From contig NZ_BJUW01000002.1 in assembly GCF_007988825.1 (NCBI RefSeq), positions 248,001-312,000 of the forward strand: a stretch of 64,000 nucleotides of DNA, given 5' to 3'. A model generated the notes under the pieces. The model ran no database searches, had not been told where the DNA came from, and saw only the letters and a program-made list of their open reading frames with translations. The position numbers and the translations under genes were made by a program. Below are positions 15,289 through 23,580 of the stretch, piece by piece. This DNA comes from Microbacterium aerolatum. GTDB lineage: Bacteria > Actinomycetota > Actinomycetes > Actinomycetales > Microbacteriaceae. The first letter of the stretch is position 1. Every line of letters starts with the position of its first letter.

Positions 15289-17007
15289 TCACGGCACGAC
15301 CTCCCACTGCGTCATCCCGGAAGTCAGCGACGCATCGGCGCCGTTGCGGGTCGAGACACCGGTCACGCCGCGGTCGATCACGGTGAGCTGCGGGTTCGCC
15401 GCGATAGGGAGCGCGACGGCGGCGCGCACGATGGTCGCCTCGATCTGCGCGCGGACCTCCCGGGCCTCGTACACGTCGGTGGTCTGCGACAACTGGGCGA
15501 TGAGGGCGTCGCGATCGGCATCCGCATTGCGGGTGAGGGATGCCGTGCCCTCCGTGCCCCACTGGTCGGCGATCTGCGCCGCCGACTGCGGGATCCGCAC
15601 ACGCGCGATCACGGCGTTCCAGCTGCGCTGCTCCAGCGCAGCCTGGTAGTCGTCGCTGCCGCAGTCGGTCACACCCCAGCCCGCCTCGGCGGCGGCGTCG
15701 CGCAGTGCGGCGAACGCGCCGACGGCGAACTCGCTGCTCCGGTCGTACAGCACGCACACCCGAGAACCGGCGGCGACGCCCGCGCTCTCGCGGTCGACAG
15801 CCGCATCGTCGGCCGGGGTGCCGAGGGCTGCGGTGAACCCCGAGTCCTCGGCCACGATGTCATATGCCCGCGATCCGGGTGCCGAGACCATCGAGGTGCT
15901 GGCGGTGTACGCAGACGCCCACTCACCGCCGCCTCGCTCGACGAGCGCGGAGGCCGGGAGCGCGCGGAGGAACGCCGCGCGCGCGGGTGCGCCGCCGAAG
16001 ACCCCGGCCGGGTTCAGTTGCACCGACCACACCGTGCCGTCGTGGGAGGTGTTCACGGTGAAGTCGACGCGTTCGAGTTCGCGCACCGGTTCGCGGTTGG
16101 CGGCGGTCGGGCGCAGCTGCACGACGTCCAGCCGATCCCCGATGTCGGCGAGCGGGTCGTCTCCGCCGGGGACCAGGTCGATCCGGGCGACCTTCGCAGT
16201 GACCAGTCCGCGATAGGACGTGTTGGGCACCAGCGTCACGCCCTGCCCGTCCTCGTCGGTTGTGATGTCGTCGATCTGGAACGGACCGCTCGAGAGCAGC
16301 AGTTCGGCAGGAGCCTGCGCTCCGTCCTCGAGTTCGAAGCCCGCGTTCCAGACCTCGGCGATCTCGGCGAGCGCTGCGGCGTCCTCGTCCTGGATGGCGT
16401 CGATCACCGCCTGCTTCGCCTCCATGGCGTCGTCGATGCCGAAGGCTCGGGCTCCGACCACGTGCGCGGGAACCGATGCCTTCACCGCGGTCTGCCAATC
16501 CATCCGCGGCGTGGGCCAGGTCGCATCGATGGTGCGGGCGAACTCGTCGATCTTCGGCGGCGCCGGTGGGTCAGCGGCATCCTCGGCACCGGCATCGTCG
16601 GCGGCACCATCCTCGCCGGCCTCGGCGGGGAGCAGGCCGACCGTGTCCGCCCAGCCGAGCAGCAGGTCCGCGGCATCGAGCGGGATGCCGTCCGACCAGA
16701 CCGGTTCGGCGAGGTCGTAGCGCACGGTGAACGGGTCGTCCGAGACGATCGTCACGGTGCCGAACCCCTCGTCGGGCACGAACTCCCCTTCGATCACGTC
16801 GCCGAAGTCGCCGCGGATCGCCTCCGCCACATCGACGTTGCCGGGTGTGGGCGCAGCCGCGGCGTTGGTCGAGGTGAGCTCACCGTTCCACCCGACCGTG
16901 ATCTCGGTGCCCGGAACGACGGACTCGGGAAGGGCAGGGGTGCAGCCGGCGAGCATCAGTGCTGCCAGCGCGGCCAGCGGCGCCGCCCGGCGGTGTCCGG
17001 CTCTCAT
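15289..17007 (-). CDS. ABC-type solute-binding lipoprotein (family 5, peptide-type)
   Basis: In this 572-residue protein, a signal peptide ends in LAGC with the lipidated Cys at 22, and the rest follows the SBP_bac_5 pattern of oligopeptide/nickel-binding proteins (WSDGIPLDAADLLLGW, later SSGPFQIDDI and an RDALIAQ-type C-terminal lobe). It would sit on the outer face of the membrane. No ABC permease or ATPase gene is nearby, and the gene lies inside the T7SS region, 10 nt after the small SPOR-like gene. It may therefore serve as a sensor or structural protein rather than an importer subunit (inference). Confidence 0.85.
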   Translation of the reverse strand: MRAGHRRAAPLAALAALMLAGCTPALPESVVPGTEITVGWNGELTSTNAAAAPTPGNVDVAEAIRGDFGDVIEGEFVPDEGFGTVTIVSDDPFTVRYDLAEPVWSDGIPLDAADLLLGWADTVGLLPAEAGEDGAADDAGAEDAADPPAPPKIDEFARTIDATWPTPRMDWQTAVKASVPAHVVGARAFGIDDAMEAKQAVIDAIQDEDAAALAEIAEVWNAGFELEDGAQAPAELLLSSGPFQIDDITTDEDGQGVTLVPNTSYRGLVTAKVARIDLVPGGDDPLADIGDRLDVVQLRPTAANREPVRELERVDFTVNTSHDGTVWSVQLNPAGVFGGAPARAAFLRALPASALVERGGGEWASAYTASTSMVSAPGSRAYDIVAEDSGFTAALGTPADDAAVDRESAGVAAGSRVCVLYDRSSEFAVGAFAALRDAAAEAGWGVTDCGSDDYQAALEQRSWNAVIARVRIPQSAAQIADQWGTEGTASLTRNADADRDALIAQLSQTTDVYEAREVRAQIEATIVRAAVALPIAANPQLTVIDRGVTGVSTRNGADASLTSGMTQWEVVP

Positions 17008-17017
17008 GACGCGGCCG

Positions 17018-17239
17018 TCACAGCGGATCGGTGTCGTCGCCGCTCTCCTCGGCCATCGCGCGGAAGGGCTCGCTCTCTTCGCTCTCCAGCCACGCGCGGG
17101 CGTGCTCGAGGAAGACTGCAGGGGACTCCTCCGCCTCGGCCGCGGAGGAGAACGGACCGAGGGTGTCCTCGGAAGGGCGCTCGTCCGCCTTCTGCACCGA
17201 CTGGGTGGAGAGGTTGTACCAGTAGCTCTGTCCGCTCAT
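17018..17239 (-). CDS. Small SPOR-like protein
   Basis: This 73-residue protein begins MSGQSYWYNLSTQSVQKADE and continues with LGPFSSAAEAEESP, the pattern of the short actinobacterial proteins often labelled SPOR-domain proteins (WYN, then a GPF-x-T/S-x-x-EAE block). The C-terminus is acidic. Function unknown. TAGAAT lies 7 nt before ATG 17239, so the message is probably leaderless; an upstream in-frame ATG at 17257 has no support. It starts 10 nt before the solute-binding lipoprotein and may be co-transcribed with it. Confidence 0.68.
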   Translation of the reverse strand: MSGQSYWYNLSTQSVQKADERPSEDTLGPFSSAAEAEESPAVFLEHARAWLESEESEPFRAMAEESGDDTDPL

Positions 17240-17284
17240 GATCCCGATTCTATTCATGCGTCCGTGCGCATTCCTGGCAGAGAA

Positions 17285-17325
17285 AGAGGTCGTGGTGCCG
17301 GCTCTGGGCCGGCACCACGACCTCT
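17285..17325 (-). terminator. Strong intrinsic terminator of the WXG100 gene
   Basis: A perfect 17-bp stem (agaggtcgtggtgccgg at 17285-17301 and its complement at 17309-17325) with a 7-nt loop lies 16 nt after the WXG100 stop. In the minus direction it is followed by TTTCTCTG. It isolates the WXG100 gene as a short single-gene transcript. Confidence 0.85.
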
Positions 17326-17340
17326 GTGAAGCGCGAGGGC

Positions 17341-17637
17341 TCAGGCGCCGCCGGCGAGCTCCGAGTCCTTGTCGCGGATCGAGTCGGCCATGCGGTCGAG
17401 TGCCTGTGCCATGTCGTTGACGGCCTCGGCCGCGTCGTCCAGGGAGGTGGTGAGCTCCGAGTACGCCGTCGAGTAGGCCTCCGAGGCGTTCTCGGTCTTG
17501 AACCCGTCCTGGACGAGGTCGTCGATGACGCCCTGGAGCTCCTTCAGGGTGTCGGTGACGGTGGTTCGTCCGTCGCGGAGTCGTGACGACGCCGTCTCCA
17601 TCTCGCTGTACGTTGCACCAAAGTCATGTCCGGCCAT
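17341..17637 (-). CDS. WXG100 family T7SS substrate (EsxA/EsxB-like)
   Basis: The 98-residue helical-hairpin protein has two long helices joined at about residues 45-50 (VQDGFKTENASEAY), where QDG takes the place of the W-x-G turn. Its position directly behind eccC identifies it as the core secreted substrate. ATG 17637 follows GGGAGG. It has its own promoter (site B) and a strong terminator, a layout suited to high expression. The C-terminus ends SELAGGA and lacks an obvious YxxxD/E export signal, apart from tyrosines in the second helix. Confidence 0.86.
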   Translation of the reverse strand: MAGHDFGATYSEMETASSRLRDGRTTVTDTLKELQGVIDDLVQDGFKTENASEAYSTAYSELTTSLDDAAEAVNDMAQALDRMADSIRDKDSELAGGA

Positions 17638-17694
17638 GAGAACCGCCTCCCAGCGTTTCATCGTCTTCAGGCCTCAGTGGCCCCTTATGTGACG

Positions 17695-17740
17695 AGGTTA
17701 GTCAATGATCCGCGCGCGGCAAACGGGGAGCGGTACCCAT
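17695..17740 (-). promoter_or_regulatory. T7SS operator/promoter, site B (WXG100)
   Basis: On the minus strand ATGGGTACCGCTCCCCGT (17740-17723) is followed 24 nt after CCC by TAACCT (17700-17695). The WXG100 ATG is at 17637, giving a leader of about 50 nt. The site starts just behind the eccC stop codon. Confidence 0.72.
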
Positions 17741-17747
17741 GGCACCA

Positions 17748-20700
17748 CTACCCATTCGCCGCGGAATCGGGCACGAGCGGCATCTGCATCGTGATGGCGC
17801 GACCGGCCTGCACGAAGATGCCGCGGCCGACCGGGAAGTCCGCCCGCTTCACGCGCCCGAACGGCGTCTTGAAGATCGCCTCGCCGTCGTAGGTGTCGGG
17901 CTTGAGCACGATGCCCTGACGTCCAGTCTTCCACTCTCCGAGCACGCCGATGCTGCCGCTTGCGCGGCTGATCTCGGCCTCGCCGATCAGCAGATGGTCG
18001 CTGTTGTTCATCGCCTGCAGCAGTGCCCGCATCGGGCGATCCGCCGGCCCGTCTGCGAGGTGCGGCATGTCCTCGATCACGATCATGATGCGTCCGTCCG
18101 GGGCGTCGCTCACGACCAGCTCCGCGAGCTCTGTGGCGAGCTCCTTCGCGTCCTCTGGCTTGATCGCGCTGCGCACCCACGGACGGAAGTCCTTGAGCTC
18201 TGCGCGGCGACTTCCGAAGTGGTACATCCGCAGACTCGGGTTGTACCGCTCCATGGCGATCACGAGCGCCTTCAGCGCGTTGGTGCGCCCGGAGGACGGC
18301 GGACCGGAGATCACGAACGATCCGATCGGCTCGAACCCGTGCGGTGCGAGCGATTCGTCGGCGACGCCGAACACCGGCATCCCGTTCACCTGAGTGGGCA
18401 TGTCCGAGACCGGGACCATGGTCGGCAGCGCGCCGATCTCGGGCAGGTCGCGCACGCCCTCCGCACGGAGCCGCTCGCCCAGCACGCCGAGCGCCTTGGT
18501 CTGCTCGACGACGTTCATCGTGCCGCCGAGCACCGCGATCTGCGCCTCGTGGCCGTCGACGACCGCGCGGCCGGGTGCGGACTGCTCGTCCAGGATGTCG
18601 CGGGGCGCGCCGAGCAGCATGTACTGGCTCGGGTCGCCCATGCGCAGGATGACCTTGCGCGAGATGTTCGCCGCCACGGCGCTCGGGACGGCGTTGCCGC
18701 GGTCCGCGGTGATGACGGTGTGCACGCCGAGCGTGCGACCCTCGCCGAGGATCCGCATGAAGATCCGGTAGAACGGGCCGCGGCCCGGCGCCATCTCCCA
18801 GTCCTTCTTGAACTCGGCGTAGTTGTCGATGAGCAGCAGGATGCGGGGCATGTTCGGATCCGCCAGTTCGCGGTATTCCTGGACGGATGCCGCGCTGGCC
18901 GCCGAGAACGCCGCCGCGCGGCGGTCCATCTCGCGGTCCAGCGTCCGCAGCAGGCGCTGGATGCGCTCTGCATCCGCGCCGTCGACGACGGATCCGACGT
19001 GCGGCAGCGCGGAGAGCGCGCCCAGCGCACCGGAGGCGAAGTCGAGGCAGTACACCTGCACGCGGCCGCGGTCCGGCCGCATGCCGGCGGACGTGGCGAT
19101 GGTCTTGAGCAGCGTGGACTTGCCCGAGCCGGAGGTGCCGTAGATCACGAGCGATCCGTCGCGGTCCGGGGCGAACACGGCCGCTTCCTGCAGTTGCTTC
19201 TCCGGCACGTCCAGGAGTGCGATGGGGATGCGGGTGTCGCCCTCGTTGGGAAGATCCTGGAGGTCGACGAGAGCTGCGAGGTCGTCGAGCCACGGGCGGC
19301 GCGGACGCGGGAGCCCGGCGACGTCGCTCGCGCGGATCAGGGTCGACACGATGCGCTTCTGATCGTTCGGGCCGAGGTCCTCCTCGTGCGCGTCGGAGTC
19401 GGCCGGACGGTCGGACTCCCACTCGCGACGGGCGCCGAAACGCAGCTCGGCCACCCTGACCTCCGCCACGGCGGTCTCGTCCTCCGTCGTCCAGCCACCC
19501 GCGTAGGCGGACTGGAACGGCACGAGCCGGCCTGGACCGGTCTTGGCGATCGCCCGGCCGGGGATCGACGCGGGGAACGTCGCGGCGATCGCGTCGTCGA
19601 CGACGTCGCGCGAGTCGGATTCGTCCGCCATCCGCAGTGCGATGCGCAGGTTCGTGTTCGCGCGGAGGTTGTCCTTGATGACGCCGGCTGGGCGCTGGGT
19701 CGCCATGATCAGGTGGATGCCGAGCGAGCGGCCGCGCTGAGCGATGTCCACCACGCCGTCGACGAACTCCGGCATCTCGGACGCCAGGGCGGCGAACTCG
19801 TCGATCACCAGGACGAGCGCGGGCGGGCTCTCCGGGTCCTGACGCTTCTCGAGCTCGAGCAGATCCTTGGCCTTCTTGCGATTGAGCAGGTGCTCCCGGT
19901 GCTGCAGCTCAGCCCGCAGACTCGTCAGGGCACGCCGCACCAGGTGCGGGCTCAGGTCGGTAACGAGCCCCACGCAGTGCGGCAGCTCGACGCAGTCGGC
20001 GAACGCGGATCCGCCCTTGTAGTCGACGAACAGGAACGTGACCCGGTCAGGGCTGTGCGCTGCGGCCATGCCCAGCACCCACGCCTGCAGGAACTCCGAC
20101 TTGCCGGCGCCGGTGGTTCCGCCGACGAGCGCGTGCGGGCCCTGGGTGCGCAGGTCCAGCGCCATCGCGTCGCTCGGCCCCTGGCCGATGATCGCGCGCA
20201 GCGTGCCGGACTTCTTCAGTCGGGGTCTCGGGTTCGGTGAGCGATCCACGATCGTGTTGTTCTGCGTCCATCGCTCGATCACGACCTGCGGGTCCTCGGC
20301 GATCCCCGAATCGACCAGCTGCAGGAACATCACCGAGCTGGGGATGTCGGACGAATCGTGCACCACGGTGCTGGCATCCACCACGGGTGCGAGGCGCCTG
20401 GCGAGCATGTGCATGTAGGCGTTGGAGACACCCTCGACCTTGACGTGCTCGTAGTTCTCGCCGTTGCGGACAAGGCCGACGTGCGCGTCCTCGAGTCCGG
20501 AGGTGACGTCGATGTAGCTGCGGCACACGGCCGGCAACGACTCCACGGTGGGCGAGACGAAGACTGCGTGGACACCGTGATCCGCGCCGCGCTCCAGCAC
20601 ATCGGTGAGACGACCGCGGTCGACCGGCGCATCGCCGGTGACGAACACGACCACCGACACCGGCGGCGTCTTCTGGTGCTCGGTCGCGGCGCGCGCGACA

Positions 20701-22262
20701 TCCGTGCCGTACAGCAGCGGGTTCCAGTCCTCCTTGAACGGTCCGCGAGGCTCTCCCCTGCCGGAGGCCGCGGCCGCTCGGCCCACGTGCTCCTCGAGCA
20801 TGCTGAGAAGTGCCGCGCCGGTCGGCGCCGAATCCGCGAGCGCGATGTCGCGGAACGGGCTCTTCTCGCTGGAGGTGTGCGGCATCCACTTGAGCCAGTC
20901 GAGCTCCGGCGTCCATGCCGAGTCGGCGAACGCGACGGCGACGAGGTCGTTGGGCGCGTGCAGGCCCAACAGCTGCACGGCGATCCCGCGCATGGTGTCG
21001 GCCACGGCACCCTGAGGGCCGGCGATGCCGATCGACCCGGCATCGCCGAGCGTGTCGAACACCGGCACGTCGTCGACGAACGCGTAGCGCTCCTGCAGCC
21101 GGTCGATGCGATCGATGAACTCCGGCAGCCCTTCCGGCGTCTCGGCGTCGTCGATCGTGTTGCGCCCCGGAAGCCGGCAGCTGCCCAACCGCACGGCGAG
21201 GAAATTCCAGTGCTCGGGCCGCCTGGTCCACAGCATCGGTCCCAGGCGCATGGCGTGGTCGAACACCTCGGCGACGGGCGGCGCCTCGGCATTGCGGGCG
21301 CGCTCCTCCTCCGGCTTGCCGCGGAAGAAGTCCTCCTCGAGCTGCTCGTACTGCCGCTCGAACAGCAGGAACTCGTGGTTCGTGCTCTTCTTGCTCTGCA
21401 TGGACTGATTGATGATGTTGCCGAACGCCATCAGCGGAGTCATCACGATCATGAGGAGCGATCGGGGGTTCTCGTTGAGGGCGTACAGCGCCAGGCCCAT
21501 CAGGATCGGCGCAATGAGGATCGGCCACGGGAACAGCTTCCCGATCTTCTCCGTTGGCATCCGCGGCGGCCTGAACCGCGTGCCGGGATAGCGCACCTCG
21601 ACGCGCGGGCTGCGGTTGAACAGCAGTCCGCCACCGCGCTCGATGATGGGCTCTTCGGCCCCCGTGCCGTCGAATGAGCGCGCCAGGCGGAGGACGAGCG
21701 TGGTGCCGCCGATGACGAACGGCTCGCCCTCTTCGACACGGACGCGCTGCACGGCGACGCCGTCGACGAGCACGCCGTTGGCGGAGTTCAGGTCGACGAC
21801 CTCGATCTGAGCGCCCACTTCGAGGCGCGCGTGGCGCTTGGAGACCATCGGGTCGGTGAGGACGACGTCGTTGCCGACCTCCCGACCGATCGAGACGTGC
21901 CCCGAGGAGATCGGGAACTCCTGACCGGCGAGCGCGCCGGCGGTGGCGTGCAGAACGCCGACGATCGCGCGCTGTCCGCCGAATGCATAGTCGGGTCCGT
22001 AGTTGACGATGGATGCCGCGAAGCCGGAGCCGATCGGTGCCTCGCCGATCGGGACGTCCGGCTGCAGCGGCACCAGGCGGTCGCCGGTGGGCGGGGCGAC
22101 CGCGAGCGTGAGCACATCGCCCTCGGCGACCGGAGTCGACCGGGTGGGATCCGACTCGGCGACCTGGCGGGCCACGTCTCCCGTGGTGGCGGTCGAGTCC
22201 GTCGTGATCACGACGTCGACGGGGTCGTTCCCCTGTCGATGCAAGGTCAGCTTCAGTCTCAT
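17748..22262 (-). CDS. eccC: T7SS ATPase EccC/EssC with N-terminal FHA domain
   Basis: This 1504-residue membrane ATPase is the motor of the secretion system. An N-terminal ubiquitin-like region is followed by an FHA domain (about 118-170; IGREVGND, SKRHARL, NSANG), two membrane helices (about 245-285) and three FtsK/SpoIIIE-type ATPase domains. Walker A motifs are GGTTGAGKS near residue 715, GTSGSGKST near 1040, and a degenerate GPPSSGRTN near 1317 where Lys is Arg. The FHA plus single-chain three-ATPase layout is closer to EssC than to the split EccCa/EccCb of mycobacterial ESX-1. It starts 58 nt after the RDD-FHA gene and ends just before site B. Confidence 0.95.
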   Translation of the reverse strand: MRLKLTLHRQGNDPVDVVITTDSTATTGDVARQVAESDPTRSTPVAEGDVLTLAVAPPTGDRLVPLQPDVPIGEAPIGSGFAASIVNYGPDYAFGGQRAIVGVLHATAGALAGQEFPISSGHVSIGREVGNDVVLTDPMVSKRHARLEVGAQIEVVDLNSANGVLVDGVAVQRVRVEEGEPFVIGGTTLVLRLARSFDGTGAEEPIIERGGGLLFNRSPRVEVRYPGTRFRPPRMPTEKIGKLFPWPILIAPILMGLALYALNENPRSLLMIVMTPLMAFGNIINQSMQSKKSTNHEFLLFERQYEQLEEDFFRGKPEEERARNAEAPPVAEVFDHAMRLGPMLWTRRPEHWNFLAVRLGSCRLPGRNTIDDAETPEGLPEFIDRIDRLQERYAFVDDVPVFDTLGDAGSIGIAGPQGAVADTMRGIAVQLLGLHAPNDLVAVAFADSAWTPELDWLKWMPHTSSEKSPFRDIALADSAPTGAALLSMLEEHVGRAAAASGRGEPRGPFKEDWNPLLYGTDVARAATEHQKTPPVSVVVFVTGDAPVDRGRLTDVLERGADHGVHAVFVSPTVESLPAVCRSYIDVTSGLEDAHVGLVRNGENYEHVKVEGVSNAYMHMLARRLAPVVDASTVVHDSSDIPSSVMFLQLVDSGIAEDPQVVIERWTQNNTIVDRSPNPRPRLKKSGTLRAIIGQGPSDAMALDLRTQGPHALVGGTTGAGKSEFLQAWVLGMAAAHSPDRVTFLFVDYKGGSAFADCVELPHCVGLVTDLSPHLVRRALTSLRAELQHREHLLNRKKAKDLLELEKRQDPESPPALVLVIDEFAALASEMPEFVDGVVDIAQRGRSLGIHLIMATQRPAGVIKDNLRANTNLRIALRMADESDSRDVVDDAIAATFPASIPGRAIAKTGPGRLVPFQSAYAGGWTTEDETAVAEVRVAELRFGARREWESDRPADSDAHEEDLGPNDQKRIVSTLIRASDVAGLPRPRRPWLDDLAALVDLQDLPNEGDTRIPIALLDVPEKQLQEAAVFAPDRDGSLVIYGTSGSGKSTLLKTIATSAGMRPDRGRVQVYCLDFASGALGALSALPHVGSVVDGADAERIQRLLRTLDREMDRRAAAFSAASAASVQEYRELADPNMPRILLLIDNYAEFKKDWEMAPGRGPFYRIFMRILGEGRTLGVHTVITADRGNAVPSAVAANISRKVILRMGDPSQYMLLGAPRDILDEQSAPGRAVVDGHEAQIAVLGGTMNVVEQTKALGVLGERLRAEGVRDLPEIGALPTMVPVSDMPTQVNGMPVFGVADESLAPHGFEPIGSFVISGPPSSGRTNALKALVIAMERYNPSLRMYHFGSRRAELKDFRPWVRSAIKPEDAKELATELAELVVSDAPDGRIMIVIEDMPHLADGPADRPMRALLQAMNNSDHLLIGEAEISRASGSIGVLGEWKTGRQGIVLKPDTYDGEAIFKTPFGRVKRADFPVGRGIFVQAGRAITMQMPLVPDSAANG

Positions 22263-22320
22263 TCGTCTCCCCCGGTTCCGGCCCGCCGGCCGGTCGTCAT
22301 CGTCATCGTCCCGCTCCGGG

Positions 22321-23580
22321 TCACAGCCGGACCACGGCCGCGGTGCGGTCGCCGATCCGGATCGTGTCGCCGTCGGTGGTCGCGACCGGCGCGCCGGCGG
22401 CGACCTCGTGCTCCACGCCAGCGCGGATCAGTCCGGACCCGTTCGTGGACTGGCAGTCGAGGATCTCGAGGCCGCCCTCGACCGGCCGCACCAGCAGGTG
22501 CGTCTTCGAGAGCGACTTGCTGTCATCGGTCAGTGCTACCGCCCGTGCACCGGGGTGAACCGCGGCATCAGGATTCCGCCCCAGGAGGACCGGCTCTGTG
22601 ACCGGGATGCTCTCCCCGGTGTCGAGTCGAAGGCCGAAGCGCGCGACGGGCTCAGCCCGCTGCGGGGCGACGGGTTGCGGCGCGACCGACTGCGGCGCGA
22701 CGGGCTCGACAGGTTGCGGTGCCACGGGTTGCGCCTCCGCGGCCGGCGCTGTCGCAAGGGGCGAGCCGCTCACCGGACGCTCGTGCGCCTCGTACGGGCG
22801 CGCGATGCCGAGCACACCGGCGCTGCCGCGGTTCCCCGGCCGGTACTGCGGTTGCGCCGCAGGGTCCAGGGGCGTCGCGAGCGACGGGAGCGTCTCGCGC
22901 TCCTGCGTCGGTTCGGCCTTCACCATCTTGCGCGCGACGCGCATGCGCTTCTCGTCGTACGGCTGCAGTCCGCGGCGCACATCCACGAGCCAGACGCTCG
23001 CCGCCTTGTCGTGCAGGCCGCGTCCGCGCCGGTCCGGGTCGAACGTCGGCGAGGCCAGGAAAAGTGCCGGGCCCAGCACCGGCACGATGTTCGACACGTA
23101 CACGATGAGGAAGCGCAGCAGTACGGCACCGACGCCCGGCTTCTCCAGTGTCCGGACGTTGACGCTCCGCAGACCCGTGATGGCCTTGCCGATCGTCATG
23201 CCCTTCCTGCCGTGCATGACCAGCTGCACGATGCAGAACACCAGCGAGAGCAGCGTCGTGACGCCCGCCATCACGATGGCGAGCACGAAACTTGGATGGT
23301 TGACGAATCCGTACGAGGAGATGGATCCCGTGGCCAACTTGAGCAGCAGCGGCACCGCGCCCAGCCAGAGCGGCAGCTGCAGCAGCATCCAGAACGCCAC
23401 GTCGCAGACGAGGGCGAGCGCGCGACGCCCGAAGGGTGCGTTCAGCAGCCCCAGCGCTGCCGCGTACGCAGGATCGGCCCGGCCCTCGGCATCGAGCCCC
23501 TCGACGACCTGCTTCTTCTCGTCGATCTCCCAGATCGCTCCGACGGGCATCTGCCGGCGGTCGTCACCCTGGGCTGTCAC
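22321..23580 (-). CDS. RDD-family membrane protein with C-terminal FHA domain (1)
   Basis: In this 419-residue protein, an N-terminal RDD module of three to four membrane helices (FGRRALALVCDVAFW; FVLAIVMAGVTTLLSLVFCI; GAVLLRFLIVYVSN) is followed by a Pro/Gln-rich linker with VAPQ repeats and a cytoplasmic FHA domain (about 325-419; LLGRNPDA, SLSKTH, STNGSG). FHA domains bind phosphothreonine, so it is a likely target or tether for the kinase whose gene overlaps it by GTGA. GTG 23580 is the start. It is a paralogue of the 27303 product. Confidence 0.88.
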   Translation of the reverse strand: MTAQGDDRRQMPVGAIWEIDEKKQVVEGLDAEGRADPAYAAALGLLNAPFGRRALALVCDVAFWMLLQLPLWLGAVPLLLKLATGSISSYGFVNHPSFVLAIVMAGVTTLLSLVFCIVQLVMHGRKGMTIGKAITGLRSVNVRTLEKPGVGAVLLRFLIVYVSNIVPVLGPALFLASPTFDPDRRGRGLHDKAASVWLVDVRRGLQPYDEKRMRVARKMVKAEPTQERETLPSLATPLDPAAQPQYRPGNRGSAGVLGIARPYEAHERPVSGSPLATAPAAEAQPVAPQPVEPVAPQSVAPQPVAPQRAEPVARFGLRLDTGESIPVTEPVLLGRNPDAAVHPGARAVALTDDSKSLSKTHLLVRPVEGGLEILDCQSTNGSGLIRAGVEHEVAAGAPVATTDGDTIRIGDRTAAVVRL

